This document shows positions 55,733 through 64,000 of a stretch of DNA of 64,000 bases, one piece after another. The notes beneath the pieces were generated by a model that did no database searches, had not been told where the DNA came from, and saw nothing but the letters and a program-made list of their open reading frames with translations. Origin of the DNA: Sinorhizobium sp. A49 (GTDB lineage: Bacteria > Pseudomonadota > Alphaproteobacteria > Rhizobiales > Rhizobiaceae). A program made the position numbers and the translations under genes. The DNA lies in assembly GCF_002002725.1 (NCBI RefSeq), contig NZ_MUNW01000062.1:248001-312000 (forward strand), written 5' to 3'. Within the stretch, counting starts at the first letter, position 1, and every line of letters begins with the position of its first letter.

Positions 55733-57544
55733 TTAGCCTTCCTGTGCTTCACGCGCTTCCGCCTCGGCGCGCTCGCGCGCGGTTCTCGAGGCGATGAGGT
55801 CCGACGGCTGCGCGTTGCCGCGGATCAGCTGCCGCCCGGCATAGATGCCGCCGATCGTTTCAAGTGCGAAGCGCTCCTTGTCGAGGTCGCGGAACTCTTC
55901 GATCACCTCCGCCGCAGTTTCCGCATCTTCGCCGAGCACGTTCAGCACCTGCGTGCCGAAGACGAGCGCCGATTCGAAGGTTTCGCGGATCTCGAAGTCG
56001 ACGCCGGCATGGAGGAGATCGATGGCATGGCCGCGGTCGAACGCCCGCGCCAGCACCGGCACCAACGGAAACTCTTCCTTGGCGGTGTGGGCGATCTTGA
56101 TCGCCGCCGCCTTGTCGTCAACGCAGATCAGGATTGCCCTTGCCGTCGCCGCACCGGCCGCATGCAGGATATCGCTGCGCGAACCGTCGCCGTAAAAGAC
56201 GCGGAAGCCGAAGTTCGAGGCGTCGCGCACGAACTCCGCATCCTTGTCGATCAGCGACAGCTTGTAACCGCGCGCGAGCAGCGGCTGGCTGACGATCTGC
56301 CCGAAGCGGCCGAAGCCGATCATCAGCACTGTGCCCTCGACATTCTCGGGCACTTCCAGATCGTCGGTCTTCGGCGGTACCGGTTTGGCGAACCTGCCGT
56401 GGATAAAAATCGCAATTGGCGTCAGCATCATCGACAGGATGATCGTCGCCGTCAGCGTCGCATTGGCCTCGGCATCGATGATGCCGGCAGAGACCGCAGC
56501 CGCATAGAGCACGAAGGCGAACTCGCCGCCCTGCGCCATCAGGACGGCACGCTCAAGGCTCTCGCTGTGGCAGGCACGCAGCAGCCGGGCAACGGCGTAG
56601 ATCAGCACGCCCTTCAGCGCCATGTAAGCGACCACGGAAATCACCACGATCTGCCAGTTGGCTGCAATCACCGAAAGGTCGATCGCCATCCCGGCGCCGA
56701 GAAAGAACAGGCCGAGCAGGATACCGCGAAACGGCTCGATATCGGCTTCGAGCTGGTGGCGGAAAGAAGACTCCGACAACAGCACACCGGCAAGAAACGC
56801 GCCCATCGCCATCGACAACCCGCTCTGTTGCATCGCGAGCGCCGAACCGAGGACAACGAGCAACGCCGCCGCCGTCATCACCTCGCGAGCGCCGGCTGCA
56901 GCCAGAAGCCGGAAGAGCGGGTTGAGCAGGTAGCGCCCGGCAATCACCAGCGCCACGACTGCCGCAAAGGCAATGGCGACAGCCATCCAGCGTTCGGATG
57001 GATCGGTGGCAGCGCCACTGCTGCCCAAGAGCGTGACGATCACCAGCAGCGGCACGATCGCCAGGTCCTCGAACAAAAGGATCGCGATCATGCGCTGCCC
57101 CTTCAGCGTCGAGATCTCGTTTCGCTCCTGCAGCATCTGCATGACGATCGCGGTCGAGGTCAAAACGAAGCCGGTGCCCGCGATGAAGGAGGGAATGGGC
57201 TGAAAGCCTAGCGCCAGACCGACCGTGGTCAGGCCGGCGATGCAGGCAAGCACCTGTGCGGCGCCGAGGCCGAAGATGTCCTTGCGCATGCTCCAGAGCT
57301 TCGATGGCTGCATCTCAAGCCCGATGATAAACAGGAACATCACCACGCCGAGTTCGGCCACATGGAGGATCGCCTGCGGCTCGGTGAAGAAACGCAGACC
57401 GAACGGGCCGATCACCAATCCGGCGAAGAGATAGCCGAGCACCGACCCGAGGCCGATGCGCTTGAACAGCGGCACGGCGACGACACCGGCGGTCAGCAGC
57501 ACGACCACCTGTGTCAGGTCATTCGCATTAGATGCATCGGCCAA
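55733..57544 (-). CDS. Kef-type monovalent cation:proton antiporter (CPA2)
   Basis: A 603-residue inner-membrane antiporter with about 12-13 hydrophobic helices in residues 1-385, then a TrkA-N/RCK regulatory domain (about 395-530) with the Rossmann motif MIGFGRFGQIV, and an acidic/alanine-rich tail. The segment RLLRACHSESLERAVLMAQGGEFAFVLYAAAV is characteristic of KefB/KefC. It exports K+ (or Na+) in exchange for protons, in Kef proteins under electrophile stress gated by glutathione. The start is TTG with AAGGAG upstream (in-frame ATG is absent before the first helix). Whether this copy is glutathione-gated is unknown. Confidence 0.9.
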   Translation of the reverse strand: MADASNANDLTQVVVLLTAGVVAVPLFKRIGLGSVLGYLFAGLVIGPFGLRFFTEPQAILHVAELGVVMFLFIIGLEMQPSKLWSMRKDIFGLGAAQVLACIAGLTTVGLALGFQPIPSFIAGTGFVLTSTAIVMQMLQERNEISTLKGQRMIAILLFEDLAIVPLLVIVTLLGSSGAATDPSERWMAVAIAFAAVVALVIAGRYLLNPLFRLLAAAGAREVMTAAALLVVLGSALAMQQSGLSMAMGAFLAGVLLSESSFRHQLEADIEPFRGILLGLFFLGAGMAIDLSVIAANWQIVVISVVAYMALKGVLIYAVARLLRACHSESLERAVLMAQGGEFAFVLYAAAVSAGIIDAEANATLTATIILSMMLTPIAIFIHGRFAKPVPPKTDDLEVPENVEGTVLMIGFGRFGQIVSQPLLARGYKLSLIDKDAEFVRDASNFGFRVFYGDGSRSDILHAAGAATARAILICVDDKAAAIKIAHTAKEEFPLVPVLARAFDRGHAIDLLHAGVDFEIRETFESALVFGTQVLNVLGEDAETAAEVIEEFRDLDKERFALETIGGIYAGRQLIRGNAQPSDLIASRTARERAEAEAREAQEG

Positions 57545-57586
57545 CAGACCGTCTCCTTCTTAAAAGGTTCAGTGGGCTCAAAAGGT

Positions 57587-57961
57587 TCAGCGCGGCTTTT
57601 CGGTCTTGTCGCGTGACATGCCCTTGTCGGCGAGTTCCTGTTCGTAAGCTGCAAACAGCTCTTCGCCCTTCTCGCCCAGTTCGCGCAGATAGGTCCAGGT
57701 AAAGATGCCTGTGTCGTGAAAATCATCGAATCCGATGCGCACGGCATAGTTTCCGGTCGGCTGCACAGAGATGATCTGGACATTGCGCTTGCCGGGCACC
57801 GTCACCCGCTGGCCAGGCCCGTGGCCCTGCACCTCGGCCGACGGCGAAAGCACGCGCAGCATCTCCGCCGAGAGATCGAAGGATGCGCCGTCGTTGAAGG
57901 CGACGACGAGGCGATGGCGGTCTTTCGAGACGCGCAGTTCCGTCGGCCAGATTTCGCTCAT
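57587..57961 (-). CDS. DUF971 protein
   Basis: A 124-residue DUF971 protein. It has IWPTELRVSKDRHRLVVAFNDGASFDLSAEMLRVLSPSAEVQGHG, the RVTVPGKRNVQIISVQPTGNYAVRIGFDDFHDTGIFTWTYLRELG core and a charged tail. The fold resembles the N-terminal domain of gamma-butyrobetaine hydroxylase; members often lie beside ApbC/Mrp or molybdenum cofactor genes, as here, upstream and divergent from moaA. The function is unknown. ATG 57961 is preferred over a longer frame to 58033, where no ribosome site is seen. Confidence 0.88.
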   Translation of the reverse strand: MSEIWPTELRVSKDRHRLVVAFNDGASFDLSAEMLRVLSPSAEVQGHGPGQRVTVPGKRNVQIISVQPTGNYAVRIGFDDFHDTGIFTWTYLRELGEKGEELFAAYEQELADKGMSRDKTEKPR

Positions 57962-58109
57962 GATGTCTGCTCCTGTTTTCAAGCTCACGCTTAACGGAAG
58001 AATCGCCCGCCGAGAATTACCCGGCTTTTCCAATCAACACTTTGCGACAGGATGCGCCTTGACGCGACCACGTTTGCTGACGACATTGGAGGTGCTGGGA
58101 GAATGACGT

Positions 58110-59159
58110 GTGAACACAGCAACGATAGTTAGAAACGGCGCTACGGCGCTCGTCGACAAGACCGCCCCGATGATCGATCCGTTCGGCCGGGCGATCACCT
58201 ATCTGCGCGTGTCCGTCACCGATCGCTGCGATTTCCGCTGCACCTACTGCATGGCGGAACACATGACCTTTCTGCCGAAGAAGGACCTGCTGACGTTGGA
58301 AGAACTCCACCGGCTCTGTTCCGCCTTCATCGCCAAGGGCGTCCGCAAGCTTCGGCTGACAGGTGGCGAGCCGCTGGTGCGCAAGAACATCATGTTTCTG
58401 GTGCGCGAACTCGGCCGCGAGATCGAGGCGGGACGGCTGGATGAGCTGACGCTGACGACCAATGGGTCGCAGCTCGCCAAACACGCCGCGGAACTGGCCG
58501 AATGTGGCGTACGCCGCATCAACGTCTCGCTCGACACGCTCGATCCGGCAAAATTCCACCAGATCACCCGCTGGGGCGATCTCGGCAAGGTCATCGAAGG
58601 CATCGACGCCGCGCAAGCCGCCGGCATCAAGGTCAAGATCAACGCCGTCGCGCTCAAGGGCTTCAACGACGCCGAAATCCCCGACCTGATGCGCTGGGCG
58701 CATGGGCGCGGCATGGACCTGACCTTGATCGAGACCATGCCGATGGGCGAGATCGAGGAAGATCGCACCGACCACTACATGCCGTTGTCGGACATGCGCC
58801 GCCAGCTCGAAGAGCAGTTCACGCTGTCCGACATCGCCTACAAGACAGGCGGGCCTGCCCGCTATCTCGAAGTTACCGAGACCGGCGGTCGGCTCGGCCT
58901 GATCACGCCGATGACCCATAACTTCTGCGAGAGCTGCAACCGCGTGCGGCTGACCTGCACCGGCACGCTCTACATGTGCCTCGGCCAGAACGATGCCGCC
59001 GACCTGCGCACGGCGCTTAGGGCCTCTGAAGATGACGGCTATCTCGGCCAGGTGATCGACGAGGCTATCGGCCGCAAGCCCAAGGGCCACGATTTCATCA
59101 TCGACCGCGAACACAACCGCCCCGCCGTCGCCCGCCACATGAGCGTCACCGGCGGCTGA
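58110..59159 (+). CDS. moaA: GTP 3',8-cyclase (molybdenum cofactor synthesis)
   Basis: A 349-residue radical SAM enzyme that rearranges GTP to 3',8-cyclo-GTP, the first step of molybdenum cofactor synthesis. The N-terminal cluster motif is [12 protein letters not shown] (CxxxCxxC), a GGEPL segment follows, and the C-terminal second cluster is supplied by [19 protein letters not shown]. It ends in the functionally important Gly-Gly (SVTGG). The start is GTG after a GGGAG site. It is divergent from the DUF971 gene, and mobA begins near the right end of the window. Confidence 0.96.
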   Translation: MNTATIVRNGATALVDKTAPMIDPFGRAITYLRVSVTDRCDFRCTYCMAEHMTFLPKKDLLTLEELHRLCSAFIAKGVRKLRLTGGEPLVRKNIMFLVRELGREIEAGRLDELTLTTNGSQLAKHAAELAECGVRRINVSLDTLDPAKFHQITRWGDLGKVIEGIDAAQAAGIKVKINAVALKGFNDAEIPDLMRWAHGRGMDLTLIETMPMGEIEEDRTDHYMPLSDMRRQLEEQFTLSDIAYKTGGPARYLEVTETGGRLGLITPMTHNFCESCNRVRLTCTGTLYMCLGQNDAADLRTALRASEDDGYLGQVIDEAIGRKPKGHDFIIDREHNRPAVARHMSVTGG

Positions 59160-59189
59160 GCCGACCAATATCTCTCAGTGTATTGACTG

Positions 59190-59240
59190 CCCCTCATCCG
59201 CCTGCCGGCACCTTCTCCCCGCAGGCGGGGAGAAGGGCGC
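59190..59240 (+). repeat. rhizobial palindromic repeat, copy 1
   Basis: CCCCTCATCCGCCTGCCGGC is followed by CTTCTCCCCGCAGGCGGGGAGAAGG, whose arms CTTCTCCCCG and CGGGGAGAAG pair. This is the widespread intergenic RIME-like repeat of Rhizobiaceae. It lies about 30 bases downstream of moaA and faces the second copy at 59918 in the opposite orientation. Confidence 0.75.
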
Positions 59241-59405
59241 GTGTTGTTGCACGCTCGCCTCGCTCGCACGCTGAGCCTTGATCCCAAAATTCGCCGCCCG
59301 GAATGCAGCGCGGCGGGATGCGCCTTGCGACCGCTACCAGGATGGTCAATGACCGCCCCGCCATCGAGGTCAACGAACTGCTTCCCCGGCCTATGCTGCG
59401 ACGAT

Positions 59406-59714
59406 CTAAGCTCGGGTTCTTCCTTGATGAAGCCATCGGAGAAAGGTCCAAATTGCGATCATTCCGATAAAAGTGGCGACGGTCATTGTAGCAACAAAGC
59501 TCGTAACATCGTGGTCACCGAGCAACTGCCGTTTATACCACACGAGCGGCAATCGAATGAGTGCGATGGCTCCCGCCAAATACACCCCCCACCTGAAATC
59601 GATGTCACGGTATGAAAGTGTGATCAGGGCAAGTATCCCTAACATCGAAAGCGCAGAAAAGATACTAATTGGTCCGAGCGTCAACTCGCCCAAGATCGCG
59701 TTGAGTTTGTCCAC
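59406..59714 (-). CDS. small membrane protein, 102 aa
   Basis: A 102-residue protein with three hydrophobic segments: ISIFSALSMLGILALITLSY, WGVYLAGAIALIRLPLVWY and VATMTVATFIGMIAIWTFLRWLHQG. It has no known family that I recognise. The GTG at 59714 is preferred because GGAGG lies eight bases upstream; a longer frame to 59969 runs through repeat DNA. The base composition is more AT-rich than neighbours and the gene lies between two inverted rhizobial repeats, both signs of a recent, laterally acquired insert. Confidence 0.5.
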   Translation of the reverse strand: MDKLNAILGELTLGPISIFSALSMLGILALITLSYRDIDFRWGVYLAGAIALIRLPLVWYKRQLLGDHDVTSFVATMTVATFIGMIAIWTFLRWLHQGRTRA

Positions 59715-59914
59715 CGATAGTCCTCCGATCGAGACCAACGGATAACAACGCTCGGTAAATACCCCATAAAGGGCTAGTGGAGGTGTGTCCCGATACACCG
59801 CCTCCGGCCGGACTTGGGTCAAGACCGGTTCAGCGAATCGGGAAGGATCACGGCGCAAACGTCCGGAATGGCTTCGGAAATATTGCGACACACGCAGAAC
59901 CCGTCGCATGCCAC

Positions 59915-59960
59915 GTCCCCTCTCCCCGCCTGCGGGGAGAAGGCTAGGGTGAGGGGCAGT
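59915..59960 (-). repeat. rhizobial palindromic repeat, copy 2 (inverted)
   Basis: Read on the minus strand: TGCCCCTCACCCTAGC, then CTTCTCCCCGCAGGCGGGGAGAGG. It is the same palindromic element as at 59190 but inverted, so the two bracket about 675 bases containing only the small membrane gene. It also lies some 25 bases from the chemoreceptor stop and could act as its terminator. Confidence 0.72.
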
Positions 59961-59984
59961 CGGCGCCAATGCCCCGGCAACAAC

Positions 59985-62537
59985 TCAAGCGGCGTAGTTC
60001 GATCCGTAACCACGCCCATAGGCCTGGCCCGCCACCGTCGACGTACCGGTCTTGAAGCGCTCGATCTTCTCGTTGAGCGCCTCGACCTGGCGGCGCAGAC
60101 CGTGAATCTCGGCGGTGTTTTCCTCGACCATGACCGCATTCTGCTGGGTGATCAGCTCGACCTCGTGGACGGCCGAGTTGACTTCGTTGAGGCCGGTATA
60201 CTGGTCGGCGGCCGCAGCCTCTATGTTGCTGACGAGCTGGTGGATGGTGTCGATGTGGTCGTTGATGACAGCCAGCGCATCGCCGGTTTCCTTCACCAGC
60301 GCCACGCCGCTTCTCACCTGCGCCGAGCTTTCGGAAATCAGGCCCTTGATTTCGCGCGCAGCACCGGCGCAACGCTGGGCGAGCTCGCGCACTTCCTGTG
60401 CGACGACGGCAAAGCCCCGGCCCGCATCGCCTGCGCGCGCCGCCTCAACGCCGGCGTTGAGCGCCAGCAGGTTGGTCTGGAAGGCGATCTCGTCGATGAC
60501 GCTGATGATCGTGCTGATCTTCTCCGACGAACGGTTGATTTCCGCCATCGCGTCGATCGCCTTGGCGACCACCTGACCGGAATGTTTGGCGTAGGAATTG
60601 GTCTCGTCGACCGAAACCGTGGTCTTGCGGGCGCTGTCGGCCGTCGAGCGGACGATCTCGGTCAGCTGGCGCAGTGCACGCGAGCTTTCCTCGAGCGCCG
60701 CCGCCTGCTGTTCGGTGCGCCGTGCGAGATCATCGGCGGAGGCGGAAAGATTGCTGGTGCCGCCGGTGATCTCGCCGGTCACCATCCTGACGTCGCTGAG
60801 CGTGGCGCGCAGCGCCTCGACGGCGTTGTTGTAGGTGCGCGCCATGATCACGTAATCGGCCGGCAGGTCCTCCGCCATGCCCTCTTCGAGGTTGCCAGCA
60901 GCAAGCTCCGCCAGCACGTCGGAAAGCGCATTCAGCGCCTGCATCTGTTCCGCCTCGATCCGCGCGCGCTCCTCCGCCCGGCGGGATTCTTCCTCTGCAG
61001 AAAGCGTGCGGGCGGCCTCCGCCTCGCGTCCCAGCCGCACGTTTTCGACCGCGTTGTCGCGGAACACCGCCACCGAGCGCACCATGTCGCCGATCTCGTC
61101 GCCGCGATTGCGACCTTCGATCGCCACGTCGAGATCGCCGTTGGCAAGCCGTGTCATCGTCTCGGTCACCCGCTTCAGCGGACCACGCAGGGTTTCGACC
61201 AGCATCAGACCGCCGATGATCGCAAGCAGCGTGCCCGCCACCATCGCCACGATCGACATGTCGGCCGAACGCTGGCTGTCTGCCTTGCCGGCCTCCTGGG
61301 CGCTGCTGACGAAGCTTTCGAGTGTCGCGCTCGCACCGGCCACCAGGGTCGAGGCGGCAGCCTTGGCTTCCTGCCAGCGCCCGCCGACGTCGATCAGGGC
61401 CGCCGTGCCCTTGTCGATATTGTCGAGCGAGGGCTTGAGCTTGGCCGGCAGGTCGCGAAGCGCTGCATTCTTGCCGCCAAGCTCGGACAGCTTGCCCGCG
61501 CTGTCGCGAACGGCCTGAATGTCGGCCATCACCAGGTCACGGCTTTCCGAGTCGAGCTTTCGATGCAGTTCGCTGATGTGCAGCCGGGTGCTGTCGAGAC
61601 CCTTGAAGGTGTCGCCCATCAGCGCGATCAGCGTCTTCAGCTGGGAGATTTCGCTATCCATGCCGACGAAGCGCTTGGCGGCCGTGTCGGAATTCTTGGC
61701 GGCTTCCTTGCCGAAATCGGCTTCGTATTTCGAGAACTTGCTAAGGATCGGCACCAGCGCGTTCTTCTTGGTTTCGCTGTCCTCGGCGCCGGCAAGGATC
61801 GCCTGGACCTTGAGCGCCAGCTCCTTCAGCTCGGCGATCGGCTTTTGAACTTTCTCGGAGGCGATCTTTTCCGCTTCTTCGATCTGCTTGATCAGATGCG
61901 GCAGCAGCTTGCCTGCCTGATCGATCTTGGCGTCTGCAGTGGCCGCCATCGTAACCGGCAGGCGGAATTTCTTGATCCGCTCGGCAACGCCCTGGTAAGC
62001 GGCGGCGTCAAAGAGCAGCGCCTTGGCGAAGGCTTCCTTCTCGCCCGATTCCTTGCGGATGATATCGATCTGCTTGTAGGCGCTGTTGCCCTGCGCCGTC
62101 ATTTCAGTGAGCGCCGCCTCGAGCGAAGCCGCCACCTGATCCTGCTCGACCTTGATTGACCACAGCTTGTCGGTCTGGGCGCGCATCGCATCACCGAGCG
62201 ACAGCACCGAGGCGATCTCTGATTTGTCCGCCGCGCGCGTCAAAAGGCCGTCAAGCGCGCGAACCCCGCTCTCCTGCTCGTCGACCTGGGCACTGAGCGT
62301 CCCTCTCGTCTCCTCGCTCGGCGCGTCGGCAAAGCCCTGGAGCGCGCTGCGCAACGCCTGGAAATCCGAGAGATTGTTGATGGTTTCGCGCGTCACGGTC
62401 ATATGACCGTTGAGCGTTCGCGCAGTGAAGAAGCCAACGAGACCGATACCGGCAATCAGCGCCACCAGCGGAACCACGAAGAGCAGTACCTTGGTGACGA
62501 TGCGCAGGCGCTGTAGCAGACGATCGATGAAAGACAT
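59985..62537 (-). CDS. methyl-accepting chemotaxis protein with a large sensor
   Basis: An 850-residue chemoreceptor. TM1 is at about residues 15-36 (LLFVVPLVALIAGIGLVGFFTAR), TM2 at about 427-448 (VAMVAGTLLAIIGGLMLVETL). The periplasmic sensor between them is nearly 390 residues, all helical, unlike the common 150-residue four-helix bundle. HAMP follows (LRGPLKRVTETMTRLANGDLDVAIEG...) and the signalling tip is canonical: EIAFQTNLLALNAGVEAARAGDAGRGFAVVAQEVRELAQR. The C-terminus (GYGSNYAA) is not the CheR-binding NWETF pentapeptide. The ligand is unknown. The start is ATG at 62537. Confidence 0.92.
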   Translation of the reverse strand: MSFIDRLLQRLRIVTKVLLFVVPLVALIAGIGLVGFFTARTLNGHMTVTRETINNLSDFQALRSALQGFADAPSEETRGTLSAQVDEQESGVRALDGLLTRAADKSEIASVLSLGDAMRAQTDKLWSIKVEQDQVAASLEAALTEMTAQGNSAYKQIDIIRKESGEKEAFAKALLFDAAAYQGVAERIKKFRLPVTMAATADAKIDQAGKLLPHLIKQIEEAEKIASEKVQKPIAELKELALKVQAILAGAEDSETKKNALVPILSKFSKYEADFGKEAAKNSDTAAKRFVGMDSEISQLKTLIALMGDTFKGLDSTRLHISELHRKLDSESRDLVMADIQAVRDSAGKLSELGGKNAALRDLPAKLKPSLDNIDKGTAALIDVGGRWQEAKAAASTLVAGASATLESFVSSAQEAGKADSQRSADMSIVAMVAGTLLAIIGGLMLVETLRGPLKRVTETMTRLANGDLDVAIEGRNRGDEIGDMVRSVAVFRDNAVENVRLGREAEAARTLSAEEESRRAEERARIEAEQMQALNALSDVLAELAAGNLEEGMAEDLPADYVIMARTYNNAVEALRATLSDVRMVTGEITGGTSNLSASADDLARRTEQQAAALEESSRALRQLTEIVRSTADSARKTTVSVDETNSYAKHSGQVVAKAIDAMAEINRSSEKISTIISVIDEIAFQTNLLALNAGVEAARAGDAGRGFAVVAQEVRELAQRCAGAAREIKGLISESSAQVRSGVALVKETGDALAVINDHIDTIHQLVSNIEAAAADQYTGLNEVNSAVHEVELITQQNAVMVEENTAEIHGLRRQVEALNEKIERFKTGTSTVAGQAYGRGYGSNYAA

Positions 62538-62991
62538 TGCGGACCCCAGATTATTCTTATGAGAGACATGTCCGCGCGGTGGCTTCTCTTGCTGGAAGCG
62601 TAGGTTGAGTATCGGCCGAAGCACCTCCCGTGCCCCGATCGACACCCCTGGAATGGCGCGCCGCCAAGGTTCTGGCGCACGCCATCCACCGATCGCATCA
62701 TGCGATTGGAAGCGGAGTCATCGGGACGATAGGCAGCGAAACTTAAGATTCCGCGAATAAAGATCGGGTCGAGCGACCATGCTTTCTGCCCGGAAAACAG
62801 TCTTGGCGCCGTTTGATCTCGTTACAGCTGAGACGTTCTACTTGCGATGGAAGAAAAATCGTCAGTCGGCCGGTTGGTGTTTGCACAAAAGGACGGCCGA
62901 TGCTTAAACGGTATGCGACATCCGGCAACGGATTCGCCTTCCCCATCCGCCGGCAGGTTCCCGCCCGATCCGGCGCCGCAGGACAGCCAGC
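62538..62991. other. intergenic region between chemoreceptor and EamA genes
   Basis: About 450 bases without a gene, with the promoters of two divergent genes. It includes a 15-base palindrome ATCGCATCATGCGAT (62692-62706) that could be an operator. Other open frames here have no support. Confidence 0.45.
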
Positions 62992-63900
62992 ATGCAATCC
63001 TCCAGCAATTTCCGTGGCATCGTCTTCATGTGTTTGGCGATGGTCGCCTTCTCCTGCAACGACGCCCTGGTGAAATCGGTGACGGGAGCGATGAATGTCG
63101 GCCAGATCATGTTCGTGCGCGGGCTGTTGACCACACTCATAGTGATCGTCATCGCCCGGCATTTCCGCGCCTTTCGCCCACTCCGTACCATCATGAAGCC
63201 GGTGATCATCCTGCGCATCGTCATGGAGGCGCTGGCGTCCATCACCTATATCTCCGCACTCGGCCAGATCCCGCTCGCCAATGCCTCGGCCATCATGCAG
63301 GCGCTGCCGCTGGCCGTCACGCTCGGTGCCGCCGTTTTCCTCGGCGAACCGGTGGGCTGGCGGCGCTGGACCGCGATCTTCGTGGGCTTCATCGGCGTGC
63401 TGATCGTCCTCCGGCCGGGGCCAGAAGGCTTTACGCCGGCCGCGCTCACGGTCGTCGCCTGCGTCTTCTGCACCGCGACGCGCGATCTCTGTACCCGCCG
63501 AATCGACCATGACATCCCCTCGCTCTACATCACGGTGACGACGGCGCTGGTGACTACCCTGGTCGGGGCCGCATTGATCGTCCCGCTCGGCGGCTGGCAA
63601 TCGATGTCGTCGACCACGATCACCCACGTTGCCGCCGCCAGCCTGCTGCTGATGGTCGGGTACCAGACGATCGTGCTCGCCATGCGTGGCGGCGACATCT
63701 CCGTCATCGCCCCCTTCCGCTACACCAGCCTTTTGTTTGCGATCACGATCGGCATTTTCTTCTTTTCGGAAAAGCCGGATGCATGGATGCTGGTCGGTGT
63801 CGCCGTCATCGTCTGCTCGGGCCTCTACACGTTCTACCGCGAGAGCCGGCGAGGAAAGACGCCTATCGCCCAAAGCGCGGTGGCGGGGCCGCTCGAATAG
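62992..63900 (+). CDS. EamA/DMT-family transporter
   Basis: A 302-residue inner-membrane protein with about ten hydrophobic helices arranged as two EamA repeats (residues 10-140 and 150-285). It shows VGQIMFVRGLLTTLIVIVIAR, ASAIMQALPLAVTLGAAVFLGEPVGWRRWTAIFVGFIGVLIVLRPG and the second-repeat APFRYTSLLFAITIGIFFFSEKPDAWMLVGVAVIVCSGLYTFYRE. Members export or import metabolites such as amino acids or nucleotide sugars; the substrate is unknown. It precedes mobA by 16 bases in the same direction, so the two may be cotranscribed. Confidence 0.9.
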   Translation: MQSSSNFRGIVFMCLAMVAFSCNDALVKSVTGAMNVGQIMFVRGLLTTLIVIVIARHFRAFRPLRTIMKPVIILRIVMEALASITYISALGQIPLANASAIMQALPLAVTLGAAVFLGEPVGWRRWTAIFVGFIGVLIVLRPGPEGFTPAALTVVACVFCTATRDLCTRRIDHDIPSLYITVTTALVTTLVGAALIVPLGGWQSMSSTTITHVAAASLLLMVGYQTIVLAMRGGDISVIAPFRYTSLLFAITIGIFFFSEKPDAWMLVGVAVIVCSGLYTFYRESRRGKTPIAQSAVAGPLE

Positions 63901-63916
63901 GAGTGATCGGACCGTG

Positions 63917-64000
63917 ATGCCACAAACCGAGACAGAAGGGCGGACACACCCGGCATGGCCGGCCGTCGTCCTTGCCGGCGGACTATCCCGCCGCATGGGT
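63917..64000 (+). CDS. mobA: molybdenum cofactor guanylyltransferase MobA (partial)
   Basis: The first 28 residues only, cut by the window end. They read MPQTETEGRTHPAWPAVVLAGGLSRRMG, and the last part is the nucleotide-binding LAGGxSxRMG of MobA, which attaches GMP to molybdopterin. The ATG at 63917 follows GTG 63914, another possible start. Along with moaA it indicates molybdenum cofactor genes at the right end. Confidence 0.85.
   Translation, partial: MPQTETEGRTHPAWPAVVLAGGLSRRMG

Noticed and set aside
59814-62159. 781-codon open frame opposite the chemoreceptor gene
   Set aside because: Same kind of GC-driven shadow; its composition shows no protein family and it begins inside repeat DNA.

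Overview
The window looks like chromosomal DNA of a Rhizobiaceae alphaproteobacterium, most likely Sinorhizobium/Ensifer. The reasons are the high GC content, a LuxR/LuxI pair of the SinR/SinI type next to a 770-residue malic enzyme (as I recall for S. meliloti dme), a BluB gene behind a cobalamin riboswitch, and the rhizobial palindromic repeat (CTTCTCCCCGC...GCGGGGAGAAGG). No tRNA, rRNA, CRISPR array, insertion sequence or prophage was seen. The genome assignment is inference from gene content.

Layout. 0.2-5.8 kb: trmL, a flavin reductase divergent from a SoxR regulator across a clear SoxR box, a small conserved gene, hemF, and a membrane-anchored S41-like protein. 5.6-10.4 kb: a small secreted protein, a BON protein, and an Mla-type lipid transport operon (permease, ATPase, MCE protein, lipoprotein). 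10.5-16.1 kb: a dipeptide-epimerase family enzyme overlapping a convergent MFS gene, an LpxH-like phosphoesterase, and dme. 16.2-20 kb: sinR, a lux-box-like palindrome, sinI, a DUF2865 protein, and bluB with its riboswitch. 20-25.8 kb: two small catabolic or detoxification clusters, SDR/PhyH with a LacI regulator and cupin/quinone reductase with an XRE-cupin regulator. 25.8-34.8 kb: a CHASE4-GGDEF protein, an ankyrin protein, a TolB-like protein with NAD synthetase, an LTA-synthase-like enzyme, and a DUF1003 protein.

35-40.7 kb is the most accessory-looking part: an orphan TadE/TadG pair, an unrecognised protein with two helix-turn-helix-like segments, a hypothetical gene, a MerR domain fused to a P-loop ATPase domain, and a GFA protein. 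40.8-52.5 kb returns to core metabolism and envelope functions: class II DAHP synthase, gor, a DUF2059 protein, rpiA, gph, a YcbB-like L,D-transpeptidase, fumC, a second GGDEF protein, and a second L,D-transpeptidase. 52.5-64 kb holds an M15 peptidase, an FMN-binding PPOX protein, an alpha/beta hydrolase divergent from a MarR regulator, a Kef-type antiporter, a DUF971 protein, moaA, a small membrane protein gene bracketed by inverted rhizobial repeats, a chemoreceptor, an EamA transporter, and the start of mobA.

How the genes fit together. Several regulator/target pairs can be read directly: SoxR with the flavin reductase, SinR with sinI, the B12 riboswitch with bluB, LacI with SDR/PhyH, XRE-cupin with cupin/quinone reductase, and MarR with the hydrolase. 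Cell-envelope maintenance recurs (Mla, LpxH-like, LTA-synthase-like, two L,D-transpeptidases, M15 peptidase), as does molybdenum cofactor synthesis at the right end. I found no self-evident new multi-gene defence or mobile system. The least explained parts are the MerR-ATPase fusion, the TadEG neighbourhood, and the repeat-bracketed small gene.
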